Shown piece by piece: positions 54,613 through 63,345 of a stretch of DNA of 64,000 bases (positions are counted from its first letter, which is position 1; each line of letters starts with the position of its first letter). The position numbers and the translations under genes are program-made. The stretch covers positions 32,954-96,953 of the forward strand of contig CAKZLK010000002.1 in NCBI GenBank assembly GCA_937125455.1, in the 5' to 3' direction. Below the pieces are notes generated by a model. It ran no database searches and was not told the origin of the DNA. It saw only the letters and a list, made by a program, of their open reading frames with translations. This DNA comes from an uncultured Aequorivita sp. Lineage in GTDB: Bacteria > Bacteroidota > Bacteroidia > Flavobacteriales > Flavobacteriaceae.

Positions 54613-56765
54613 TTTTTCAGAATTTTTTGTGTCCACACCTTTTTCTTTCCATCACGTAAGCTGAAAAAATATAAACCAGGCCGCAAACTGGAAACATCCA
54701 TATCAAACTCATTATTTGTATTGAAATTTGTAGTGGAGCGGAGCACTTTTCTACCCAAAACATCAAAGATTATGGCTTCCAAATTTTTGTCGGTTTTATA
54801 AAGTACTGTGATTTTTTCATCTGCAGGATTTGGAAAAACAACACCACTTTCTGCGATTTCACCACTAAAATATTTTTCTGCAAAAGAAAATGCCTCCACT
54901 CCTATTTCTTCTCCAATAATACGGCCAGGAATATCATCTATAGGCACATGTATTCCACCCCAAATTCTCGAAAGACTGCACTGGTCTGAAGCATCTCGAT
55001 AGGTAGCCCACTGTAACTGAAAACTAGTGCTAGGTCCTTCTTCAAAAACTAAAAATTCGTTTTTCTGAATATCAAAAGTACCCATACCCCCCGGAAAATA
55101 TTCCGAACCTGTAAGCATTGTTAAAACTTCTGCTCCTGCTCGAGAAAAGGTGGAGTGTCCCGAAACATAGCCTGCGAAAGGTGGCGTAACAAATGACGGG
55201 CGTTGATACGGCCACCAATCTTCTGAAAGTATCCAACCAACACCAGCCTCATCAATATTGGGGTTAACTACATAATCTGGACCGCGCCAAGAATACAGCT
55301 TCATCTTCCCCACATTTTCATTAAAATTTCCAGCTAAAGAATCACCTTCTTTGACCACCTCAATCCGTCCGGGAATAATAGGCAGTCCATGGATATTATA
55401 ACTCGGCTGGTTCGGGTCACTTGATTGTCCGTGATCACCCATATAGCGAATAGCACTTACGGGACGAATATAGTCGTAATATCCTTTAATGCTCCAAGCA
55501 CTTACTGCCGCATCGTGCATGGCTCCGCCCAATATGAAATAACTTTTCACGTCCCATTCTAAGTCAGGTAAAACCTGACCATTCCCTTTAAACTTTTTAA
55601 CAGTTGCTGGATGGTCATTAACATAGTTCAACAATACAAACCAATGACCAGGCGGTGTTTCACTATCGGGTCCATCAGCCCAAAATTCAGCTAAAGCTCT
55701 AGCATAATCACCTCTATAAACCATTTGAGGTTGATACGTTTGACCAGTAATCGGGTTGATTTCCCTACCTTGACTTGGGTCACCTCCATTTTCCAAATTG
55801 TAAAATTCTTTATATTCAGAAAGAGTCTGTGGGTAATCATTCATATCCAAATTACCTAAACTTTTAGGCGAAATATCTAGCATCACGCTGTCTTTTGGAT
55901 CTAAATGGGCGCCCCAGGCAGCAACAAGTGCAAAATTCCACTTATATGGATCTTCTTCCCCCAAGCCCTCTTGAATATCTGAAGGAGGCCCCGGATCGTG
56001 ATACACCCAAAAATCATAACCAGGAACGCTGTAAATATTCTTATCCTCCTCTTTCAATGAAAATGGTACCACACCTCCCCATTCGGGTCCCAAAAATGGA
56101 GGTTGGCCTCCCGGAATTGTATGTCCACTTTGATCTACATAATCATCTATTTTTAATGGCTGCCAATTGTTTGGAAATTCCATTTCTGGATTTCCCGAAA
56201 TGTCCATGTTGAGCGGTTCGTTCAACGGTTCGTAAAATTGGTTGGTATAATCATTAGCTTCATTAGCACCATCCTGTAAACCAAACTCAATCATTTTTTG
56301 AGCCATATAGTTACCTAAGGCCGCTGGATTATTGTTGTGATAATTGGTATCGGTATAATTTTTATCATACCCCAAAGAATCCATCAAATCATCAACGGAT
56401 TGCATTATTTCTTCGCTTTCTGGAGAATTTGCAAAACGGTGTTGTATTAATCTATAAACGCCGTAACTAATAGCTTTTTTTTGAGCTTCTTCAACAGATT
56501 CATTTGTTTGAAAACCATCAAACGGGCAATTAAATCCGCCAATATTTTTTCCTAAAAAATAAGTATCTGCCTGTTTGTTGAAAACAGCCCACATATCATA
56601 CATAATTACTGAAGAATGAAACAAATTTCGAGCGTGAACCACAGGTCGTGCATAATCGTTTCGGATTCCATGTAATACTTCTTCATTCCATTGTCGAGCA
56701 ACAGACTGTGAAAAAATTTGTCCGCAAAAAAATATTAAGAATATTAAAAGTAATTTTTTCTGCAT
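54609..56765 (-). CDS. vanadium-dependent haloperoxidase/PAP2-type protein with T9SS sorting tail
   Basis: A 718-residue secreted protein. A signal peptide (MQKKLLLIFLIFFCGQIFSQ) precedes a long helical region. The vanadate or phosphate site has YQRPSFVTPPFAGYVSGHST (SGHS with the catalytic His) and RIWGGIHVPIDD. The last ~75 residues form a type IX secretion C-terminal domain (GVVFPNPADEKITV; GLYFFSLRDGKKKVWTQKI). Export by the type IX system to the surface or medium is therefore expected. Whether it oxidises halides or dephosphorylates is not decided by the sequence. I chose the ATG at 56765. Confidence 0.88.
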   Translation of the reverse strand: MQKKLLLIFLIFFCGQIFSQSVARQWNEEVLHGIRNDYARPVVHARNLFHSSVIMYDMWAVFNKQADTYFLGKNIGGFNCPFDGFQTNESVEEAQKKAISYGVYRLIQHRFANSPESEEIMQSVDDLMDSLGYDKNYTDTNYHNNNPAALGNYMAQKMIEFGLQDGANEANDYTNQFYEPLNEPLNMDISGNPEMEFPNNWQPLKIDDYVDQSGHTIPGGQPPFLGPEWGGVVPFSLKEEDKNIYSVPGYDFWVYHDPGPPSDIQEGLGEEDPYKWNFALVAAWGAHLDPKDSVMLDISPKSLGNLDMNDYPQTLSEYKEFYNLENGGDPSQGREINPITGQTYQPQMVYRGDYARALAEFWADGPDSETPPGHWFVLLNYVNDHPATVKKFKGNGQVLPDLEWDVKSYFILGGAMHDAAVSAWSIKGYYDYIRPVSAIRYMGDHGQSSDPNQPSYNIHGLPIIPGRIEVVKEGDSLAGNFNENVGKMKLYSWRGPDYVVNPNIDEAGVGWILSEDWWPYQRPSFVTPPFAGYVSGHSTFSRAGAEVLTMLTGSEYFPGGMGTFDIQKNEFLVFEEGPSTSFQLQWATYRDASDQCSLSRIWGGIHVPIDDIPGRIIGEEIGVEAFSFAEKYFSGEIAESGVVFPNPADEKITVLYKTDKNLEAIIFDVLGRKVLRSTTNFNTNNEFDMDVSSLRPGLYFFSLRDGKKKVWTQKILKN

Positions 56766-56835
56766 AGAAACTCGTTCTTTAGCTCCAATTAGGAACTTTG
56801 AATATTGTACCACAAATTAAACAAATATTAATTCC

Positions 56836-56843
56836 TATTTTTG
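56836..56843 (+). promoter_or_regulatory. Bacteroidota -7 promoter element for the kynurenine operon
   Basis: TATTTTTG matches TAnnTTTG, 28 bases before the kynU ATG. Confidence 0.5.
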
Positions 56844-56871
56844 TGAAAAGCCGAAAAATTAATTTACCCAA

Positions 56872-58137
56872 ATGTTTCAGAACACTTTAGAATATGCTAA
56901 AAAGCAAGATGCCGAAGATTCTTTGGCCTCTTTCAGAAATAAATTCCACATTCCAAAAAATGAATCTGGAAAAGAACTCATTTACCTCTGCGGAAATTCC
57001 CTCGGCTTGCAACCCAAAATCACTTCCGAATATATAAAGGAAGAACTAACGGATTGGGCAAATCTGGGTGTTGAAGGGCATACTGAAGGCAAGCACCCTT
57101 GGCTGCACTATCACGAGTTTTTAACAGATAATATGGCGAAAATAGTTGGCGCAAATCCATCAGAAGTAGTTGTGATGAACTCCTTAACAACAAATCTTCA
57201 CTTAATGATGGTTTCGTTTTACCAACCCACAAAAACCAAATATAAAATTGTAGTGGAAAGTGATGCTTTCCCAAGTGATAAATACGCTGTTGAAAGTCAG
57301 TTGAAGTTTCACGGCTTCGATCCAAAAGATGGTTTAATTCTTTGGAAACCCAGAAAAGGCGAAGAACTTTGCCGTTTTGAAGATTTGGAAGAAATAATGA
57401 AAAATCACGGAGACGAAATTGCTTTGTTGATGATTGGTAGCACCAATTATTACACGGGCCAATCTTTTCCGCTGAAAAAAATTACAGAATTGGGCCATAA
57501 TTATGGCTGCATGGTCGGTTTCGATTTGGCTCACGGCGCTGGAAACATCCAACCAAATCTTCACGACACAGGACCCGATTTTGCGGTTTGGTGTACGTAT
57601 AAATATTTAAATAGCGGTCCAGGAAGTTTGGGTGGTTGTTTTGTACACGAACGACACGCAAACAATGAAAAATTGAACCGATTTGCAGGCTGGTGGGGAC
57701 ACAACAAAAAAACGCGTTTCAATATGCGTCACGAATTTGATGCATTATCTGGCGCCGAAGGTTGGCAACTTAGCAATCCCGCCATTTTATCAATGGCAGC
57801 AATTCGTGCTTCTTTGGACACTTTTGCAGAGGCTGGATTTGAAAATCTCAGGAAGAAATCTGAAAAACTTACAGGCTACTTAGAATTTCTATTGGATGAA
57901 ATGAAAAACGATGCTATAAATGTAATCACCCCTCGAAATCCTGAAGAACGTGGCTGCCAACTTTCAATTCAGGTGAAAAATGCTGATAAAAGTTTACACA
58001 CAAAACTTACTGAAGCTGGTGTAATAAGTGATTGGCGCGAGCCTGATGTAATTCGTGTTGCCCCTGCCCCACTTTATAATAGTTTTGAAGATGTTTTTAA
58101 GTTTTCAGAAAAATTAAAAAGTGTATTGACTAGCTAA
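56872..58137 (+). CDS. kynU: kynureninase
   Basis: A PLP enzyme that splits kynurenine or 3-hydroxykynurenine into anthranilate or 3-hydroxyanthranilate plus alanine. It has 421 residues. NSLGLQP opens the active site, NSLTTNLHLMM holds the phosphate, VGFDLAHGAGN places the ring, and the PLP lysine is in CTYKYLNSGPG (K near 244). The C-terminal VIRVAPAPLYNSFEDV is typical. It is the first gene of the operon kynU-DUF2306-kmo-ridA. Confidence 0.96.
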   Translation: MFQNTLEYAKKQDAEDSLASFRNKFHIPKNESGKELIYLCGNSLGLQPKITSEYIKEELTDWANLGVEGHTEGKHPWLHYHEFLTDNMAKIVGANPSEVVVMNSLTTNLHLMMVSFYQPTKTKYKIVVESDAFPSDKYAVESQLKFHGFDPKDGLILWKPRKGEELCRFEDLEEIMKNHGDEIALLMIGSTNYYTGQSFPLKKITELGHNYGCMVGFDLAHGAGNIQPNLHDTGPDFAVWCTYKYLNSGPGSLGGCFVHERHANNEKLNRFAGWWGHNKKTRFNMRHEFDALSGAEGWQLSNPAILSMAAIRASLDTFAEAGFENLRKKSEKLTGYLEFLLDEMKNDAINVITPRNPEERGCQLSIQVKNADKSLHTKLTEAGVISDWREPDVIRVAPAPLYNSFEDVFKFSEKLKSVLTS

Positions 58138-58146
58138 AAACTATAA

Positions 58147-58803
58147 ATGGAACTAGAAAAATTCATCCAAATTTTGATATTAATCCACGCAGGATTTGGA
58201 GGAATTGCGCTAATTTCTGGACTTGTTGCACTGATAACTAAAAAGGGCCGTAAAATTCATAAAAAAGCTGGAATTATCTTTTTTTACTCAATGCTAACTT
58301 CTGCAATTTTTGCATTTATAATTTCCGTTCTGCCGAATCATCACAGCCCATTCTTGTTTTCAATTGGCATTTTTAGCATTTATTTTTTACTTATCGGTTA
58401 TCGCAGTCTTCGTTTTAAAAGAAAAAATGTCAATTCGCAAAATGAAAAAATAATCTCGTGGTTAATGGTTGTTGTAGGGCTGAGCATGATTCTCTTTCCA
58501 ATATTATTATTGGGTGTTATAAATATCGTGCTTACGATTTTTGGGCTAGTGGGCTTAATTTTTGCTTTAAGAAACCTAAGAATGTACCAAAGTCCAGAAA
58601 AAATTCACAAAAACTGGCTAAAATTACATTTGGGAAATATGACAGGCGGTTATATTGCCGCAGTTACGGCCTTTGTAGTTGTAAATGATATTTTTCCCAG
58701 TTTTTACGGTTGGTTCATTCCTGGAGTTATTGGCGGGGTATTTATTGTGTATTGGATAATGAAACTTAACAAAGGAAACGTTCCTAAAACAGTGACAAAT
58801 TAA
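58147..58803 (+). CDS. DUF2306-like membrane protein in the kynurenine operon
   Basis: A 218-residue protein with about six or seven membrane helices. It opens with ILIHAGFGGIALISGLVALI (a conserved His in the first helix) and has KGRKIHKKAGIIFFYSML and KIHKNWLKLHLGNMTGGYIA, where further histidines lie at helix ends, as in DUF2306 proteins. These could bind haem or metal, but no function is known. It lies between kynU and kmo with gaps of nine and six bases, so it is co-transcribed with them. A role in transport or redox for this pathway is only an inference. Confidence 0.75.
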   Translation: MELEKFIQILILIHAGFGGIALISGLVALITKKGRKIHKKAGIIFFYSMLTSAIFAFIISVLPNHHSPFLFSIGIFSIYFLLIGYRSLRFKRKNVNSQNEKIISWLMVVVGLSMILFPILLLGVINIVLTIFGLVGLIFALRNLRMYQSPEKIHKNWLKLHLGNMTGGYIAAVTAFVVVNDIFPSFYGWFIPGVIGGVFIVYWIMKLNKGNVPKTVTN

Positions 58804-58809
58804 AATTAA

Positions 58810-60216
58810 ATGACAAATAAAGAAACTATCCTAATCATCGGTGCTGGCCTCTGCGGAAGTCTACTCGCCCTAAGAATGGCACAACGCGGCTATGAAGTAA
58901 CATTAGTTGAAAAGCGTCCCGATTTACGAAAAATTACACAAGATGCTGGACGTTCCATAAACCTCGCTCTTAGTGATCGCGGTTTGCGAGGGCTCCGTTT
59001 GGCAGGAGTTGAGGAAGCTGCAAAAAAGCAATGTATTCCTATGAATGGGCGGATGATTCACGATAAAGCGGGAAATACTTTTTTAAGCCCTTACAGCGGT
59101 CGAAAAGATGAATACATCAACTCCATTTCTCGGCCCGGACTAAATATGCTTTTGCTCGATGAAGCAGAAAAAATGCCGAATGTGAAAATTATTTTCAATC
59201 AGGCCTGTGAAGGTGTTGATTTGGAAAATGCTTCGGCTACTTTTAAGGATTTCAATTCAAAAAAAGAAATGACGCTAAAGGCAGATGTGATTTTCGGAAC
59301 TGATGGTGCAGGCTCAGTGGTTCGCAAAAGTATGTTTGACAGTCATAAATTTCTCTTCAGTTTTTCACAGCAATGGCTCAGTCACGGTTATAAAGAATTG
59401 GAAATTCCTGCTGCAGAAAATGGTGGATACCGAACTTATAAAAACGCTTTACACATTTGGCCCCGTGGCGAAGATATGTTGATTGCGCTGCCAAATCTCG
59501 ATGGAAGTTTTACCGTAACGCTGTTTCTTCCTTATGAAAACAGCGATTACTGTTTCGCAAATTTGACAACGCCCGAAATGGTTCACGAATATTTCAACAA
59601 AGAATTTCCGGATGTTGTAGAAATGATTCCAAACCTTTCCGAAGAATTTTTCAATAACCCAACGGGACCCCTTGGCACTGTAAAGTGTTCGCCTTGGAAT
59701 GCTTACAACAAAACACTTCTTTTGGGTGATGCAGCGCACGCCATCGTTCCATTTTACGGACAGGGAATGAACGCTTCCTTTGAAGATGTAGTGGTTTTTG
59801 ATGAAATTCTTGAGAAATACAATGCCGAAGAAAACATAAATTGGAGTACGCTTTTTAAGGAATATGAAGCCCTTCGGAAAAAAGATACGGATGCGATTGC
59901 CGATTTGGCGGTGGATAATTTCCACGAAATGAAAGAGCACACTGCCATGGAAATCTTTCAACAAAAGCGAAAATTGGAAACAGCTTTCGAAGCAGAATTC
60001 CCCCAAGATTATTACAGCAAATATTCTTTGGTTACCTTTAAAGAATCAATCCCCTATTCCGAAGCAATGAAACGTGGAAGAGCACAGGATAAAGCGATTT
60101 TAAATCTTTTGGACGACAGAAAACTTACAGAAGAAATGTCGCTAAAAGAAAAACTGGAATTAGTAAAAAAAGAAACCGAAGCCATCCTTCACGACGATGA
60201 AGTGGCATTTGGATAA
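58810..60216 (+). CDS. kmo: kynurenine 3-monooxygenase
   Basis: A FAD-dependent hydroxylase making 3-hydroxykynurenine. It has 468 residues. The FAD dinucleotide motif is IIGAGLCGSLLALRMA (6-21). The second FAD motif GDAAHAIVPFYGQGMNASFE (about 305-325) is the one seen in kynurenine monooxygenases. RSINLALSDRGLRGL and FGTDGAGSVVRKS are also characteristic. The C-terminal ~90 residues form the membrane-associating end of the family. It is complete. Confidence 0.96.
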   Translation: MTNKETILIIGAGLCGSLLALRMAQRGYEVTLVEKRPDLRKITQDAGRSINLALSDRGLRGLRLAGVEEAAKKQCIPMNGRMIHDKAGNTFLSPYSGRKDEYINSISRPGLNMLLLDEAEKMPNVKIIFNQACEGVDLENASATFKDFNSKKEMTLKADVIFGTDGAGSVVRKSMFDSHKFLFSFSQQWLSHGYKELEIPAAENGGYRTYKNALHIWPRGEDMLIALPNLDGSFTVTLFLPYENSDYCFANLTTPEMVHEYFNKEFPDVVEMIPNLSEEFFNNPTGPLGTVKCSPWNAYNKTLLLGDAAHAIVPFYGQGMNASFEDVVVFDEILEKYNAEENINWSTLFKEYEALRKKDTDAIADLAVDNFHEMKEHTAMEIFQQKRKLETAFEAEFPQDYYSKYSLVTFKESIPYSEAMKRGRAQDKAILNLLDDRKLTEEMSLKEKLELVKKETEAILHDDEVAFG

Positions 60217-60228
60217 AAATAAAACGAA

Positions 60229-60300
60229 TGTCAGGCTGAGCGCAGTCGAAGCCCAATGAAATTGTAACATAAAAGCACTTCGACTGCGCTCAGTGTGACA
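60229..60300. repeat. dispersed palindromic hairpin (Bacteroidota REP-like)
   Basis: TGTCAGGCTGAGCGCAGTCG and CGACTGCGCTCAGTGTGACA are imperfect complements separated by about 32 bases, giving a long stem with CTGAGCGCAGTCGAAG at its heart. The motif family is scattered through many Bacteroidota genomes. Here it lies between kmo and the ridA-type gene. It lacks a T run, so it is probably not a plain terminator, but it could stabilise or cut the operon's mRNA. Confidence 0.8.
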
Positions 60301-60314
60301 AAAAACTTATTAGA

Positions 60315-60743
60315 ATGAGTAATAAAAGCAGATTAGTAGAAGGAAAAGCAACACCGCGCGGTGCATACCCGCACGTAAAACGCGTGGGAGACTTTATATT
60401 TATCAGCGGTACAAGTTCACGTTTGCCCGACAATACGTTTGCCGGCGTTCACAAAGTGGATGAAATGGGGACGATGCATTTTGACGTGAGGGAACAAACT
60501 CGCGCCGTGTTGGAAAACATAAAAGATTACCTCTCCACCGAAGGCGCAACAATGGCGGATGTAGTGGATGTAACTAGCTTTTTGGTAAATATGAATGACT
60601 TTGCAGGTTATAATGAAGTGTATGCAGAATTTTTCAGTAAAGAAACTGGACCAGCGCGTACAACCGTTGCAGTGCATCAATTGCCGCATCCGTATTTGGT
60701 GGTGGAGATAAAGGCGATGGCTTATTCGCCAGTTCAGAGTTAA
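60315..60743 (+). CDS. RidA-family 2-aminomuconate deaminase
   Basis: A 142-residue RidA/YjgF-fold enzyme. [32 protein letters not shown] and [20 protein letters not shown] include the conserved Arg and Glu of the trimer active site. The N-terminal [10 protein letters not shown] and the Leu/Pro pattern fit the 2-aminomuconate deaminase branch. It lies within the kynurenine operon just before the aldehyde dehydrogenase fragment whose product it would use, which supports this assignment over a general enamine deaminase. Confidence 0.85.
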   Translation: MSNKSRLVEGKATPRGAYPHVKRVGDFIFISGTSSRLPDNTFAGVHKVDEMGTMHFDVREQTRAVLENIKDYLSTEGATMADVVDVTSFLVNMNDFAGYNEVYAEFFSKETGPARTTVAVHQLPHPYLVVEIKAMAYSPVQS

Positions 60744-60760
60744 GAGTTCAGAGTTATGAG
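60732..60760. repeat. short direct repeat (GTTCAGAGTTA type)
   Basis: GTTCAGAGTTAAGAGTTCAGAGTTA spans the stop of the ridA-type gene and the start of the chimeric gene. It is of the same scattered heptamer kind as the repeat near 16450. Confidence 0.5.
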
Positions 60761-62066
60761 TGATATGCAAAAAATCCTAAACTACATAAACGGCGAATAC
60801 GTTGAACCAATTTCAAAAAAATGGTTGGATAATTACAATCCTTCCAATGGCGAAGTGTATTCGCAGATAGCAAATTCAAATCAGGAAGATATTGAAAGCG
60901 CATACCAAGCTGCAAAAGAAGCCTTCCCAAAATGGAGCAATACAACTATAGACGAACGCAGCCGAATTCTTTTAAAAATTGCAGATTTAATCGAAGAAAA
61001 ATTGGTTGATTTGGTTGCAGGACCAGATTCTTATAGAGCACTTCCTGAATTGCTAAAAGAAATAGACAGCGGACAAAAAGCCGTAAATGTTTTACTATCT
61101 AGAGATGAAACGTATGCAGACATCTCCCCAGTTAAGCTGGGAGAAAACGGAGTTTCATCATTCATTTCAATTACTAGGGGTTGCGATAATATGTGTTCGT
61201 TTTGTGTTGTTCCGTTTACGAGAGGACGTGAGCGCAGCAGAAATCCAGAAACTATTGTGCAAGAAGCGAAAGAACTTTTTGAAATGGGTTTTAGAGAGGT
61301 AACATTGCTTGGGCAAAACGTGGATTCATACCGTTGGAACATTACAAAAAAAGGCGAGGTAAAAGACGATTCTTTACCCACGGTCAGTTTTGCGCAATTA
61401 ATGATGATGGTTGCCGAAGTAAACCCTTTATTAAGAATTCGTTTTTCTACTTCCCACCCAAAGGACCTTAGTGACGAGGTACTTTACGCAATAAAAAAAT
61501 ACGACAACATTTGTAATTACGTTCACCTACCGGTTCAATCTGGTAATAGTGAAATGCTTAAACGGATGAATCGCGGATATTCTCGTGAATGGTATTTGAA
61601 TAGGATTAATGCTATTAAAACAATAACCCCTGAGTGTACCATTAGTACAGATTTAATAATTGGGTTTTGTGGTGAAACAGAAGAAGAACATCAAGATACA
61701 ATTTCTTTAGTTAAAGAGGTTGAGTTCAGTTTTGCTTATATGTATAAATACTCGGAACGACCCAAAACATTAGCCGAACGGAAATATGAAGACGACGTAC
61801 CTGAAAAGGTGAAATCTGACCGATTGAGTGAAATAATTGATATTCAAAGGGAAAATCAACGAAAAACACACGACCGTTTTATAGGGTTAACCAAAGAAGT
61901 ACTAGTTGAAGGACCATCTAAGAAAAACCCAGACGAATTGTGCGGTAGAATATCTGAAAATACAATGGTGATATTTCCGAATCGAGACTTTAAAGCGGGG
62001 CAATACGTGGATGTAAAAATTACTGCTGCAACTTCTGCAACATTAAGAGGAGAAGCTATAGTTTAG
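60756..62066 (+). CDS. chimeric ORF: N-terminus of aldehyde dehydrogenase joined to C-terminal MiaB
   Basis: A single 436-residue frame made of two unrelated proteins. Residues 1 to about 82 (INGEYVEPISKKWLDNYNPS; AYQAAKEAFPKWSNTTIDER) are the start of an aldehyde dehydrogenase of the 2-aminomuconate semialdehyde type. From about residue 84 (VDLVAGPDSYRALPELL) it is MiaB: radical SAM cysteines C143, C147, C150 in RGCDNMCSFC, VTLLGQNVDSYRW, and a TRAM domain at the end. The dehydrogenase catalytic domain and MiaB's N-terminal methylthiotransferase domain with its three cluster cysteines are absent. Neither activity is expected. The join lies at 60993-61016, in sequence coding EEKLVDL that both parents could share. 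It may be a real deletion or an assembly misjoin. Confidence 0.9.
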   Translation: MSDMQKILNYINGEYVEPISKKWLDNYNPSNGEVYSQIANSNQEDIESAYQAAKEAFPKWSNTTIDERSRILLKIADLIEEKLVDLVAGPDSYRALPELLKEIDSGQKAVNVLLSRDETYADISPVKLGENGVSSFISITRGCDNMCSFCVVPFTRGRERSRNPETIVQEAKELFEMGFREVTLLGQNVDSYRWNITKKGEVKDDSLPTVSFAQLMMMVAEVNPLLRIRFSTSHPKDLSDEVLYAIKKYDNICNYVHLPVQSGNSEMLKRMNRGYSREWYLNRINAIKTITPECTISTDLIIGFCGETEEEHQDTISLVKEVEFSFAYMYKYSERPKTLAERKYEDDVPEKVKSDRLSEIIDIQRENQRKTHDRFIGLTKEVLVEGPSKKNPDELCGRISENTMVIFPNRDFKAGQYVDVKITAATSATLRGEAIV

Positions 62067-62073
62067 TGAAGTA

Positions 62074-63345
62074 ATGACGACTCAACAAATAAAACAACGA
62101 TTCGAAATTATTGGTACATCCGAAGGACTTGACCATGCTATTTCTACAGCTATGCGTGTAGCTCCAACAGATTTGAGCGTTTTAGTTATGGGTGAAAGTG
62201 GAACTGGAAAGGAAAACTTCCCTAAAATTATTCACCAACTCAGCAATCGTAAACACAAAAAATACATTGCAGTAAACTGCGGTGCTATACCAGAAGGCAC
62301 GATTGACTCTGAATTATTTGGACACGAAAAAGGTGCATTTACAGGTGCACAAAATACACGTCAAGGATATTTTGAAGAAGCCGACGGTGGAACTATTTTC
62401 TTAGATGAGGTTGGGGAACTGCCTTTGCAAACCCAAGTTAGGTTACTTCGAGTTCTTGAAACTGGTGAGTTCATTAAAGTTGGCTCCAGTAAAGTCCAGA
62501 AAACCGATGTTAGAATCGTTGCCGCCACAAATGTTAATCTGCCAGAAAGCATTCAAAAAAATAAATTTAGAGAAGACTTATTTTACCGATTAAGTACAGT
62601 TCCAATAACGCTTCCAGCCCTAAGAAATAGAAAGGGAGATATCTATTTATTATTTAGAAAATTCTCTTCTGACTTCGCAGAAAAATATAACATGCCACCC
62701 GTTCGATTGACCGAAGATGCGCAGCACATGCTTATGAATTATACATGGCAAGGAAACATTCGACAATTAAAGAATGTAACCGAACAGATTTCCATTATTG
62801 AACCAGAAAGAATAATAAATTCGGAAAACTTGCTGAAATATCTGCCTAACTACTCTAACACTAACCTACCCGCTATCGCATCCAAATCTGGCGGAAGCGA
62901 AGACTTTAGTAATGAAAGAGAAATCTTGTACAAAGTGCTTTTTGACTTAAAGAGCGATGTAACCGATTTGAAAAAGTTAGTTTTAGAAATGGCCAGGACC
63001 AATAATATTGACACTTCAGATACCGAAAATTCAAGAATTCTAACTCAGATAATTAAGGACGTTAATTCAAACCCTGAACGACAATTACCGGCAGCAGTGA
63101 ATACCGAATCTACCTATCAGGAAGAAAAAAATGAATTTACTCCATCTTACGCGCCTAATTCAAGTGTTGATGGGTTTCAAGAACATGAAATTGTAGAAGA
63201 GTCACTTTCTTTGGAGGAAAAAGAAAAAGAACTAATTACCAAAGCATTGGAAAAATACAACGGTAAAAGAAAAATGGCTGCAGGCGAATTGGGCATTAGC
63301 GAAAGAACACTTTACCGAAAAATTAAAGAATACGACTTAAATTGA
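62074..63345 (+). CDS. sigma-54 interacting AAA+ transcription activator
   Basis: A 423-residue enhancer-binding type activator. The AAA+ domain begins near the N-terminus without a receiver or GAF domain: Walker A GESGTGKE (about 39-46), the sigma-54 contact loop GAFTGA, Walker B GGTIFLDEVGEL and the R-finger region FREDLFYRL. A long acidic linker follows. The C-terminus is a Fis-type helix-turn-helix (KMAAGELGISERTLYRKIKE). With no sensory domain, its activity must be controlled by level or partner. It normally follows miaB in Flavobacteriia and overlaps lptE by four bases. Confidence 0.92.
   Translation: MTTQQIKQRFEIIGTSEGLDHAISTAMRVAPTDLSVLVMGESGTGKENFPKIIHQLSNRKHKKYIAVNCGAIPEGTIDSELFGHEKGAFTGAQNTRQGYFEEADGGTIFLDEVGELPLQTQVRLLRVLETGEFIKVGSSKVQKTDVRIVAATNVNLPESIQKNKFREDLFYRLSTVPITLPALRNRKGDIYLLFRKFSSDFAEKYNMPPVRLTEDAQHMLMNYTWQGNIRQLKNVTEQISIIEPERIINSENLLKYLPNYSNTNLPAIASKSGGSEDFSNEREILYKVLFDLKSDVTDLKKLVLEMARTNNIDTSDTENSRILTQIIKDVNSNPERQLPAAVNTESTYQEEKNEFTPSYAPNSSVDGFQEHEIVEESLSLEEKEKELITKALEKYNGKRKMAAGELGISERTLYRKIKEYDLN

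Noticed and set aside
59449..60006. 185-codon open frame antisense to kmo
   Set aside because: It is rich in Phe, His and Ile, as expected for the complement of AT-rich coding sequence, and lies wholly within kmo.
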